This document shows, one piece after another, positions 31,782 to 42,436 of a stretch of DNA of 64,000 nucleotides (the first letter of the stretch is position 1; every line of letters begins with the position of its first letter). The notes beneath the pieces are model-generated. The model was given only the letters and a program-made list of their open reading frames with translations. It was not told where the DNA came from and did not search any database. Location of the stretch: positions 91,000,730 through 91,064,729 of the forward strand of contig NC_065880.2 in assembly GCF_932274485.2 (NCBI RefSeq). The letters run 5' to 3'. The stretch comes from Patella vulgata (Eukaryota; Mollusca; Gastropoda; Patellidae). The translations under genes were made by a program, and so were the position numbers.

Positions 31782-32514
31782 TTGAGGTGTGTGTATCCGG
31801 GAACTTGAGCGGCGTTGGGTTCAAGTTGGAGTCAATCACAGTTTTGGTGTTAGCTCTCTGGGAAGTACCCGCGAATTTGATAAAATCGGAAGCTTTGAGA
31901 CATATATATACATGTATAGGATTATAGTGGAGTGAGTCTGAACGGCATTATTACCATGAGGAGAAAATAATAACCACCCCGCATCCCACCCACCCACCCG
32001 ACCTCCTCCAGGAACACGCCTGTGGTTATTGGTTAGTTAGAAATGTACAAAAACTAAAATTTGGGGATTGACTGAGATGGGCGTGTCATAAAGAGAGGAG
32101 GAGAAATGGGGTTTAACGTCCACTCGATACACTAATATAATGGTTCAATCATATTTCGTTCCACCCGAACGACGTTGTCCCTTGTCAGGTCCCCAGTCCT
32201 CCACCACTGACAAGGGGTTAGTGACCGCGTCGGAAAATCCTGAAGACCTTTCTTGGCCAACACAGGGATCGAACGCGGAGACCTCCAGGTCAATGAGCCA
32301 ACTTCCTACTCACTGAGCCATCCAAATACGACTCAAATGCACTGGGTAAATGAATAATTTCAGATTGTATCAAGGTTGGGCTTTAGATCATAAGGGTGTC
32401 ATTGAGTCAAGTGACATGGTTTCAAATACCAGCTTGTACGTGACTAGGAGTAGAATCACCCACACACAGCTAAAGTCGTTAAAGTCGTGAATAGTTAATG
32501 TTATGTAAATGTAC

Positions 32515-32549
<35 letters not shown>

Positions 32550-32640
32550 TTGGGAGTTGATCCAGATCGGTCTCACAGATTGGTCAGAAAAGCCCAACAA
32601 GGATCTCCACACAAATTAAGTGACGTCCAACAGGTGGTGC
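31782..32640. other. Upstream region of the peptide gene
   Basis: 31790-31945 matches 25650-25800 (TCTCTGGGAAGTACC, ATTTGATAAAATCGGAAG). 32098-32325 is a chimeric, reversed SINE B/A remnant. A (CT)n run lies at 32518-32546. No gene is seen. Confidence 0.55.
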
Positions 32641-32693
32641 ATGAAAGAGGTTAAAGGGTTATAAAGGTAACGAGTACAAATAAACAATTAATT

Positions 32694-32805
32694 CAGGTGT
32701 AAATATTAGTTATAATCAATGATACGATCTATCACCTGTAATCATATAAATACAGGTGATCTACCAGTATATATTTATTCACTCTCACAGATCTACATCA
32801 AACAG
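32694..32805 (+). promoter_or_regulatory. Core promoter and leader exon of the peptide gene
   Basis: An E-box CAGGTG at 32694-32699 comes first. The inverse arms ATCACCTGTA (32731-32740) and TACAGGTGAT (32751-32760) frame the TATA box TATAAATA (32745-32752). The leader exon probably starts about 30 bp downstream near 32778 and ends ATCAAACAG at 32805 before GTAATATAG. CACCTG/CAGGTG is the class of E-box bound by Snail/ZEB and E-protein factors; which factor acts here is unknown. Confidence 0.65.
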
Positions 32806-32846
32806 GTAATATAGTTTTCTTATTTACTCGGGATGTTCCGGTTCCG

Positions 32847-33250
32847 TTGGCTGAGGGCAGGGACCTTGCAAGCACAGTGTCTTGATGTTCGGATGGGACG
32901 AAAACCCGACGCACTGTGTACACATTGGCGTGCACAAGTAGAATTGACAGTTGGAATTCATAATCAGAGTAGACCGGGCAAACTGTAGCCCAATATAAGT
33001 GCAGAGAGAGACAGTGAGAGAGAGAGGCAGAGAGAGAGAGAGAGAGAGAGAGGGGGAGGGGGCAATGGGGTTTAAAGTCCACTCGACACAAAATAGGTCA
33101 ATTCGGCACTAACATAGGCTATAGTTCAATTTTATTCCAATACTCACTTGCACGTAGAGTCTTTAGGTGTGGAAGGAAACCAGGGGACCCGGAGAAAATC
33201 CACAATGTTAGACAGGTCATCCCTATACTTGTCACGTACAAGCTAGGATT
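32847..33250. mobile_element. SINE A fragment and SINE B in the 5' intron
   Basis: SINE A core, plus strand, at about 32847-32990 (CTTGCAAGCACAGTGTC, TTGGCGTGCAC). SINE B, reversed, at about 33004-33250 with a GA-rich tail. The same SINE A piece sits at the same place in decayed copy B. Confidence 0.75.
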
Positions 33251-33333
33251 TGATATCACGAGACACGTGAGATCACGTGACACATCTGATATCTCTACTA
33301 GTCACATATCTAAAATATTATTGTTTTAACAGA

Positions 33334-35014
33334 ATGAAGTTATTGGTTCTAACACTCGCTGTTCTTGTCCTGGTTCCGTTTACTGAAGGTTGGTTTAGAA
33401 ATGCACTTAGTTCATTAGGAAGAATAGCCAAATCAGCCGGTCGTACAGTATCGAGAGTCTTAAGCGATCCTGCCGTCAGAATAGCCACCCGAGCGGCATT
33501 AACAGCTATAGGTAAAAGAAACGTTGACTCAATGATCGCCGATGGTGAGGCAACAAGGGAAGAATTAGCCGAGGTTCTTCATCTTGATGATGAGGACTTA
33601 GATCTGTTTTTTGCCCAGTTTGACTTAGATGGTAAGTTATTTCATCAAAATATATTTAAAAGATTTCAAGTAGCCAATTGTATTCTAGCACCCGCTCCTC
33701 AATGTGTCCTACGTTTAGTCTGCCTACATGCCTTTGGATGCCCCAGTGCGCCACTGTATGTGTTAATATCTCCCGAAATAAAACAACTTGTAATCTGATA
33801 GTTTTATTACCATATAGCTGGTATGTAATAATATCTCTTGTAATCTGATAGCGCTATTACAATAAAATAAAAAGTATCCAGTAGTTTTATGCATAGCGTA
33901 TTTTGCTGCTACCCGTCCCCGTCAAATTTATGGAATGACCCACAGGAAAACTTGACCATTCTGAACATAGAAATGAAATGAAATGAAATGAAATGGGGTT
34001 TAACGTCCTACTGTTTTGCTCCGAACTGGGCTAATGAAGACGGGCATACGCCATACAGTGTGCTATGAGGAAATTTTGCCCGGACAGCGGCATTACGGCC
34101 TACTCTTATATCGAATTCCAACTGTCAAGGGCCAATGTGTACACGGGACCTCGGTTTTTCGTCCCATCCAAACGACTAGACAGCTTTCCTTGTCAGCCCC
34201 TCCGTCCTGCATCACTGACAAGGGAGAATCACGCCGAAAAATCTAGATGGACTTTCTCGGCCAATGCAGGGATCGAACACCCGACCTCCAGGCTAGCGAG
34301 CCAGCGTCTTACCCACTTAGCCACTGTGATCCCCACTGAACATAGAGCAGAACCGTTGTTTGTCTGCACCGGAAGTTTCGTATTATTGGAACAATACAGA
34401 CGGAATTACAGAGCGAAATGTTGCCCGACTTTATATCGAATACAAAGTCCCAAGGGATATTTTACGTACACGCCAATGTGTACACAGGACGTCTGATTTT
34501 CGTCCCATCCGAACAACTAGACAGCTGTCCTTGTCAGGCTTTCCGTCCTGCACCACTGACAAGGGAAAACCACGCCGGACAATCCGGATGAAATTTCTCG
34601 GCCAATCGCGAACACGCGACCCCCAGACTAGCGAGCCAAGGTCTCACCCACTTAGCCACCGTAGCTAGTGGCTACCCCACTTAACCACCGTGGGTTGGGG
34701 ATGTGTTTAAACACAATTGAGCAAAGGCGAGAATGATGAGTGATGTTTACCATTACACTTTGTTTAAGACAGGCTTATGAGAGTGTCAAAACTATTTCAC
34801 ACTTTGGCGAGAGCCCTCATCCCCCACTTGATCTTGGGGCTTTAGTCTTAGACTGCTAAACTTACTGGTAAATACTGACGCCGAGTGTATATATTTCAGA
34901 CAACAATGTCATTTCATTTTAATCTGTTTTACAGGAAATGATGTCTTAGATCAAAATGAGTTTGAGGTATTTTATGAGGATTATTTAGTTATTCAAGCAG
35001 CTAACGATAATTAA
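33334..35014 (+). CDS. Secreted amphipathic peptide precursor with C-terminal EF-hand (125 aa)
   Basis: Coding exons 33334-33631 and 34935-35014 (298 + 80 nt), phase-1 intron, GTAAGT donor and TTTTACAG acceptor; a non-coding leader exon ends at 32805. I chose ATG 33334 because the acceptor TTTTAACAG ends at 33332; the upstream ATG at 33277 would be intronic. Residues 1-19 are a signal peptide (MKLLVLTLAVLVLVPFTEG). Residues 20-59 start WFRNALSSLGRIAKSAGR. They carry seven Arg/Lys and one Asp, with basic residues every 3-4 positions and Pro46 as a hinge. G60-K61-R62 is a classic amidation and dibasic cleavage signal. Residues 63-125 hold about 20 Asp/Glu and one Arg and include the EF loop D97-x-D-G-N-D-V-L-D-x-x-E108, preceded by a degenerate one (about 67-78). 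The layout resembles antimicrobial prepropeptides with an anionic pro-part. Activity is inference; a structural or shell-matrix role is an alternative. Confidence 0.85.
33971..34680 (-). mobile_element. Two tandem SINE A copies in the coding intron
   Basis: The first, about 33971-34336, has a (GAAAT)n tail. The second, about 34390-34680, lacks its tail. Both are minus strand, opposite to the gene. The remainder to 34934 is unremarkable, but 34690-34800 has an inverted copy at 37020-37140. Confidence 0.85.
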
Positions 35015-35965
35015 ATACACCTTGTTTATACGATACAGGTAAATATTTTTAAATGATTCCAGGTAGTGTGTTTAGTATTTCTAAAGGTTGGGAGGGGATT
35101 GAATGGTTGATGAATGGTTGAATGTGTGTGCGCTGGATCACTGGGCTATTGTACATGTTAAATCGAGAAACTGTGCAACTAGGTCATTTCGGGACTAACA
35201 CATGGTTCAGTTTTGTTTCAATAATAAGCAGTGGGATGAAACCGGAGGACCCGCAGAAATCCCACGAGGTAAGACATGCGACCCTACTCCTTGTCACGTA
35301 CAACCGACGAATCAAAACCACGCCAGTTGACTCAATGACAGACCTTATGATACAGCGCGGACGTGCTAACCATTCGGCCAACCAACCCCCTTATGATCTT
35401 TAGCTTGCAAATTGAGGATGCTAGTACAATAAGGTGGACAAGTGTCGTTGTTTTTTAAATGCGATCATTTGATTTTTTCAAATAAATCAATTTTTAGCAG
35501 ATTTTCTTAACAACTTGTTCATTTTAATCATTTGATCATTTTTATCACAGTATATGTCCACTTATTGCACGAGCAAACCTCAATTGACTGAGGTACGGAC
35601 ATTTGAGTTTTATGAGTTACCGATAAGTTTTTTAAAAAAAATATGCATCGAGTGACAGATTTATTTGAAATAAATTGTGTTTAACATCCTACTTGTCCGC
35701 CCCGACTGGGCTAAAGAAGACAGAAGATACATCTGAAGGTTCTTTACTGTAGCAATAATTAATAATCTAATAACTTGTGATCTTTTTACAATATTTTAGA
35801 ATATAATTTTTGTTGCCATTAAGTTGTGTTGCTGTATTTCAGAAAATAATCTAAAATGAAGAACATTAACAGCAATATCTGAATTTCTATGAGCGGTGAT
35901 CATATTATCTTAAACAGCTTTCATATAAAAATAAATTTATTGAATATCTGAATGTTTCTAGTTAT
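35015..35965 (+). other. 3' region of the peptide gene
   Basis: After the stop, TACGATACAG|GTAAAT could be a 3'-UTR donor. A reversed SINE B lies at about 35150-35390. 35820-35965 is a conserved 3' block (CATATAAAAATAAATTTATTGAATATCTGAATG) with AATAAA near 35932, also found at 27065-27110 and 14880-14915. It is probably a terminal UTR exon or polyadenylation region of this gene family. Confidence 0.5.
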
Positions 35966-36139
35966 TTTATACAGGATGTCACGCTCAGTGGACGCGGTTG
36001 TTAAATCTCAAATAAAACTAAAGATAAACCATATTTGGACAGGATTGACCATTCCAGACAGGAAATAGATAATACCCCCACCCCCACCGCCGTTTTCGAA
36101 AAGGATATAATGGAGAGAAAGAGATAGATAGGGGGGAGA

Positions 36140-36345
36140 AGTGGGGTTTAACACGTGACGTGTGTTATGAGGGAAATTTTGCAAAGATAGCGGCACTACG
36201 GCCTACTCTTATATCGAATTCTAAGTGTCAAGGGGTCTTTTAAGTGCACGCCAATGTGTACACGGGACCTCGGTTTTTCGTTCCATCCGAACGACTAAAC
36301 AGCTGTCCATGTCAGGTCCTCCGTCCTGCATCACTGAAAGCTGAT
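36140..36345 (-). mobile_element. SINE A fragment
   Basis: Reversed core from TGTGTTATGAGGGAAATTTTG to CCTGCATCACTGA. Target duplication not visible. Confidence 0.75.
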
Positions 36346-36439
36346 ATTTAGTGAAATGAAATGGGGTGGCGCTTTGCTCCCCTTCCGGTCGAGATAGATT
36401 CCTGACGACGAAGTGAAAACCATAGATGGGGCCTAATGG

Positions 36440-36930
36440 AGATGGGCCCCAAATGGTTCCAAATCAATGAGGGACCCTTTTGTCAATGCCAGAGGGCCCC
36501 AGCGTGAAAATAATTGGGCCCACACTACTCGTAGGACTCAGGAGACCTTAATCAATTCAATGGGGCTCCACTTTTATGTAATTGGGCCCAATGGTATGCC
36601 GTAGGGACCCATGTCTCTTCGGTCTATGAAGGGCCCTTGATCAATACTGGAGGACCCTTAGGTGAACGTACTGAGGACGCTAACTACGCTGGACGTAGGG
36701 ACCCACTCGTCGATCTATGTGGGGACCTTATAATCATCTATACGGACCCAAGCGCTGACGCATCATCACGGGACCATTTCGCCTATGCGATGTTTATTTC
36801 GGAATTTTGGACAGCGTATTTAATAGCTTCGGTGATGGTTTCGCTGACATAAATGATCTTATATCTTTCGTGTTTGATGCCAAGCCATTTCGACGACAAC
36901 AACGAAACGAGGATCCGACACCTTCCCTAA
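36440..36930. repeat. GGGCCC-rich repeat block, copy 2
   Basis: Diverged partner of 24700-25250. Frequent GGACCC, GGGCCC and AGGGACCCA words; no reading frame of note. Confidence 0.75.
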
Positions 36931-37154
36931 TTTTATGTGTGCGACGTCGCGAGAGATTTGCTCTATGATGAGTACTCATCTTACAATCGTAAACATTCCT
37001 CGTCATTCTCGCCTGAAGACTAAGGACCCAAAGTGTAAAATAGTTTTGACACCGTCATAAGCCTGTCTTAAACAAAGTGAAGTCGTAAACATTCCTCGTC
37101 ATTCTCGCCTTTGCTCAATTGAGTTTAAAACACACTCCCACGCACGGTGGCTAA

Positions 37155-37345
37155 GTGGGGAGCCACGTTGGCTAAGTGGATAAGACGCTGGCTCTCTAGC
37201 CTGGACGTCGGGTGTTCGATCCGTGCATTGGCCGAGAACGTTCATCGGGGTTTTCCGACGTGGTTTCCTCCTGTCAGTGGTGTAGGATGAAAGGGCCTGT
37301 ATGCAAAATTTCCCTCACAGCGTATGCCCGTCTTTTACTAGTAAC
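37155..37345 (+). mobile_element. SINE A, plus strand, internally shortened
   Basis: Head GGGGAGCCACGTTGGCTAAG with A-box-like TGGCTAAGTGG and B-box-like GTGTTCGATCC, then joined to a late core piece. 37020-37140 just before is an inverted copy of 34690-34800. 37346-37916 shows no gene. Confidence 0.75.
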
Positions 37346-37916
37346 ATGACAGTAAACACATTCTGGTTGAGGATCTTGCTTCAAAATGAAAGGAGAAGAG
37401 ACACAAAGATTCAAAAAGAGCCCAATCAGCCTTATGCAACCTCTACGTCTGCGGCCTTTCAACCGGAGAGGTTCACAACCACATAGATCTTCATTTCCTC
37501 TCCATGTAAAATACAGAGGAAAAAAAATATTAATGTTAATGATGTCCGATATTTGTTTACCTCAGTTGTTATGGTGATCATTGAGATTTCCGTAATTATA
37601 AATGTTAGATGAAGTTGCGCAGCAAGGTCATCAAGATCTCTGGGGTTCAGATGTAAACTTGATGGTAAATATATAGAGCAGAGACTGGCAAAAGCAGAGT
37701 GTGATAGACACACAGAGCAGAGAGTGACAGAAATATGTAGAGTCACCCAAACTGCAACTGCCTGTAAAAGCCAGCTGAGAGAGACTTTACTTTGCGAAAT
37801 ATTTCCATTAAGGAAAATGAAAACACCACCGTGTGCTCTACGATCATTTTTAGGAAGACAACAAGGTATTAAATGTTTGAATTAAGACCACAGCAATTCC
37901 ATTGAATTATGGATTC

Positions 37917-38405
37917 CACATTTCGAGACTAACATATGGTTCAGTTTTATTTCAATAATTCGCTAGCACGTAGGGGCCTTTAGCAGTGGGAGGAAACCGG
38001 GAGTCCCGGAGAAAACCCAAGCTGGTAATCGAAACCGGGCCACTTGCTTCAATATGACGAACCATTTGATTAATCGCGCACACCTTAACATATCACCGCC
38101 CCTCCTCTATGCTTCATGAACAACAGTCCGGTTTCCTCCCACTGCTAAAGACCCCTACGCGCAAGCGAATTATGTAAATAAAATTAAACCATATGTTAGT
38201 CCCGAAATGACCTAGTTTGTGTCGAGTGGACGTTAAACCTCATTTTTTTTTCTCTCTCTTTCTCTCATGAAGAACAGGGGCGTGACGCAGCACCACAGGT
38301 GCGAGCTTTGTAGGTAGAGGGGAGTGGAAGTAATCGAAACCGGGGCACTTGACTCCATGACGGACCTTGTGATCAATTGCGCACGCATTAACCAACCGCC
38401 GCCCC
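37917..38405. mobile_element. SINE B pair in opposite orientations
   Basis: Reversed copy at about 37917-38100 and plus copy at about 38115-38275 with CTCTCTTTCTCTC tail, followed by another reversed head near 38320-38405. Confidence 0.75.
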
Positions 38406-39717
38406 TCCTCCCTGCCCCATGAACAACAAGGGCGTACATATCGATTTTTTTAGGGCGGGGGAAGGGGGAGTGGACTGACATGCTCCTAATCCGAGTGACG
38501 CAGCCACCAGCTGAGGCGCGGGGGAGACATTTTTGAATCGAAATGCCATTTCCTGGATTTTAGAGGAAGATTTTGCAGAATTCTGATGGTCAGTAAACAA
38601 TTATAACATGAGTAAAATTAAGTACTAAGCATGGAAATTCGTGATATTTATCAAGAATTTTGCAAGAACGTAAAAAGTACTGTGAATCTGTTACAGGTTA
38701 TGAAACTGGTGAGTGACGAAGGGCAGCGTCAGCTGCGGAGAAGGGATATTTTTCTATTTTGGTGTGAGGAAGGATATTTTTTGACATAGTTGTTAGGTGA
38801 GGACGGGTGTGTTTCTGACTTACTGTCTGAACCATCGTAAATTTTAAACGCATTTCTTCGATTATGAACAAACTACTTAGCTTTCGTTCCGGAGGTGGTT
38901 TTATTTTGACAGATAGTTTGATAACCACGTGTTGCAATGAAAACAAAGCGCGATCATTACGATCGTTTGAGTTTGGGCGACGGAAAAAATATCAACTGAA
39001 GATTTATATTGAAACCATCGACCGTATATAGTCCCCATTGGTTGGATTCTCTGTCGCTCGCTCATACACGACGAGATCTCAATGTCAACGGCAAATCAAG
39101 CGATGTGATATTTGACATAGCGGGATTTTATACAGATTAATTTCTTGAACTTACATATTTTTATAGTTACATGGTAATTTTTCAACCATATTTTAAGTAT
39201 TCCTAATCCTATCCGGTAGTGACGAATTTCTCCAGTTTAGAACTTTGAAATTTCCAAATGCAGCAGTTGCAAATTGTGGAATGATCGATTTCAATATTTT
39301 CGTAGTTTTTGTAAGCATTTTGGTTTTGCTAAATACTCCAAATTCCCGCATGTACGAAGGATTTTAAAATTATAAAAATAAAGTTCAGGTCCCGAATGAT
39401 GATTAATTATGCAGATGTAAAAATAAAAGCATGTTTTAGTAGGTTTGTTTTTAACGAAAACTCGACATGTTTTTTTCGAATTCACATGGGCGCGTACGGA
39501 GTAAACAAAGACGATGTGTTGATACATTTACTACATTTATATTAGTCTATCTATGTATGGGTGGCAAAGAAAAAAAAAGAGTAGCAAGATAAATAAAAAA
39601 TATTATGAATTGATTTATGTGTTTTAAACTTAATACTGGTAATTGCGCGAGGGGAGGAGGTATTTTTTGGTGTGGCACACAATTCTAAAGGCTTCGTGGA
39701 CGTTTCCTGTCCATCTA
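38406..39717. other. Non-coding flank of the nested transposons
   Basis: 38810-38885 (GTCTGAACCATCGTAAATTT, CGATTATGAACAAACTAC) is an inverted copy of 47050-47105 beyond the other side. 38785-38815 has one unit of the 33-bp minisatellite found at 47108-47405. No gene is seen. Confidence 0.5.
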
Positions 39718-40446
39718 TACTCAGCCAAATTAAAAACTTGACACTAATGAATTTCAACAATTTTTTTTTCTGGTAAGTCAAATAAATTTTAAAGTGTTTC
39801 TAACGATAGTAAGTAGTAAGAAGCCTTTCATTTCATAAACCTGTAAAGTCACGTGGATCACGTGACTTTTGAGCATATAAAGATGAAAAACCTGAAAAAC
39901 ACGCGCAAAGACAAACTCGTGAGGTCAATCGATGCAAGTTTGCTTAAACTGAACACGCACACGTAACTTGAACTGGAAAAACAAATTAAAATTGATATTT
40001 TCATCTTTGTTAGAAAATGCCGCGCCTTTCAAATGTAGAACGTCTTCGTGCTATAGGTAGGCTCTATGCTGGTCAGTCTGTGGTCACTGTTGCAAGAGCC
40101 TTTAATTGTTCACGCCAGACAATAATTAATCTTAGAATGAGAGTGCTTCAAACTGGAACTATTGCCGACCGCCCAAGGGCGGGAGCGCCACGTGTGACGT
40201 CTGTTATATAATGCTCTAATTGTGCTTCCATACTTTCATATGTAACTTCAATAGAGTAGTCTCCCCTGCGTAGAGTTTATAATGGCTGAAGAATAAACAT
40301 GTCTTAGAATACCACACTGTCTCTTCCTTGACTCCTAACTTCCCTACCAATAACCGATTCCACCATCCCGATACTACAGATATGGCGACGAGTATGCTGA
40401 TTTACGAACGCACGTTGTTGAAGTCTAGAGTCAAATGTACTTGCTA

Positions 40447-41718
40447 ATATAGAGCGAAGCTCTAAAGCACCGCGCGAAGCGCGGTGTTTGAGCAAAGCTC
40501 TTTTCCGGTAACACAGGAGCGTAATTGAAAATGTCACCCACAGACTGTTGATTAAAAAAAATTCAGCCGGAACCGGGTACACTGGGCAAAACAGGCAATG
40601 CGCATGTCAACTAACCAAATCTCGCCCAAGCGAGATCACGTAACTAACAAAAATAATTCTATCCACCAAATCTCGCCCAAGCGAGATTACGCGACTCATA
40701 GAACTATTTCTATGACGCGTCTAATCAATGACGTCACATATTTTTTACGTCAATGAAAATAATTCTCACACTTTTTTGTTCTTTTTTTAAAAACAAAATT
40801 AATGTTTAAAATTAGATCTCAATAAAAACTAAATTATTTAATATTTTTTGTATCACTTGAGAAAATTAATTATGAATGAAGGTTTTATATTTAACAATAA
40901 TCAGCTTCGCTCTACTCAGGCAATGCCTGTTACATATTAATATAGAGCGGTGCTTGGGCAAAGCTCTTTTCCGGTAACACAGGAGCGTAATTGAAAATGT
41001 CACCCACAGACTGTTGATTAAAAAAAAATTCAGCCGGAACCGGATACACTGGGCAAAACAGACAATGCGCATGTCAACTTACCAAATCTCGCCCAAGCGA
41101 GATCACGTAACTAACAAAAATAATTCTATCCACCAAATCTCGCCCAAGCGAGATTACGCGCCTCATAGAACTATTTCTATGACGCGTCTAATCAATGACG
41201 TCACATATTTTTTACGTCAATGAAAATAATTCTCACACTTTTTTGTTCTTTTTTAAAAAACAAATTTAATGTATAAAATTTAGATCTCAATAAAAACTAA
41301 ATTATTTAATATTTTTTGTATCACTTGAGAAAATTAATTATGAATGAAGGTTTTATATTTAACAATAATCAGCTTCGCTCTACTCAGGCAATGCCTGTTA
41401 CATAACAGGCAATGCGCATGTCAACTTACCAAATCTCGCCCAAGCGAGATTACGCGCCTCATAGAACTATTTCTATGACGCGTCTAATCAATGACGTCAC
41501 ATATTTTTGATGTCAATGAAAATAATTCTCACACTTTCTTGTTCTTTTTTTAAAAACAAAATTAATGTATACAATTTAGATCTAAATGAAAATCAATTTG
41601 GAAAATCTAAATTATTTAACATTTTTTGTATCACTTGAGAAAATTAATTATGAAGGTTTTATATTTGACAATAATCAGCTTCGCTCTACTCAGGCAATGC
41701 CTGTTACATATTACTTTT
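40447..41718. repeat. 466-bp tandem units with hairpins, inserted in the LTR fossil
   Basis: Two full units and a partial third. Equivalent points GCAAAGCTCTTTTCC lie at 40492 and 40958. Each unit has hairpins ATCTCGCCCAAGCGAGAT and CAGGCAATGCCTG and a GC-rich inverted start (GCACCGCGCGAAGCGCGGTG). TACTT occurs at both borders. A Helitron-like or other non-autonomous element is possible; the family is not recognised. Confidence 0.75.
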
Positions 41719-42363
41719 AAGTCTCACCGCATCGATAATTTCCAGGTGGTTGCAGACCTCGGTTACACCGACTTTCCTACATTCTTCTACATTTACGCCG
41801 TTTACGATGGCATCTGGCTGGAGTTTGAATGCCCCACCCCCATTCTTATCTACGCCAGGTAAACCTGCTATATGTTCGACAATTATATTGAAGCCATCGG
41901 TGGTAACAGTTACTCAGATGGAAGAAAACGAGCTCTACTACTACACTGCATTTGGGCCTGAAGCTCAAAGGGTCTTTTACACTCTTAGAGAAGACGATGA
42001 AGTTCTCCTTGAACGAACCGAATTTCTTAAAGCTAAGAAAATGCTTTCGAAAATGTACACTACAAAAATACATGAAATTGCTGCAAGAGTTACGTTCAGA
42101 AAACGACAACAATTTATTACCAGGTGTGAAAAAGTAGACGATTACATTTTAGCCTTACGTTATCTCTCTTTAAATGGTTGTAATTTCCGGAATGAATATG
42201 AAGCTATCCGTGATCATTTTCTAGAAAAAAACTTCAGTTCATGGTATCGTTAAGAAATTAATGGGTAAATCTGATTTAACTTTGGATAAAACAGTTGAAT
42301 TTGCCAGAAATATTGAACAGTCAAGATTAGATGGTAGAATGGTTGATAATAAAAATTCTGCCA

Positions 42364-42436
42364 GAAATGAAATGAAATGAAATGAAATGGAGTTTAACGT
42401 CCTACTGTTCTGCTCCCAACCTGGGCTAATGAAGAC
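42364..42436 (-). mobile_element. Short SINE A inserted in the LTR fossil
   Basis: ATGAAATG-type tail to GAAGACGG only, flanked by TTCTGCCAGAA on both sides, a clear target duplication. A 5'-truncated insertion. Confidence 0.9.

Noticed and set aside
33277-33333. Upstream ATG as start of the peptide precursor
   Set aside because: It would add MTHLISLLVTYLKYYCFNR before the signal peptide. The sequence upstream of 33333 ends in a good acceptor (TTTTAACAG), so this part is more likely intron.
38698-38946. 82-codon minus-strand frame
   Set aside because: It overlaps a minisatellite unit and an inverted repeat; no supporting signal.
41750-42253. 167-codon frame as a separate host gene
   Set aside because: It lies in the gag-like region of the LTR-retrotransposon fossil, between its 5' LTR and the zinc-knuckle region.
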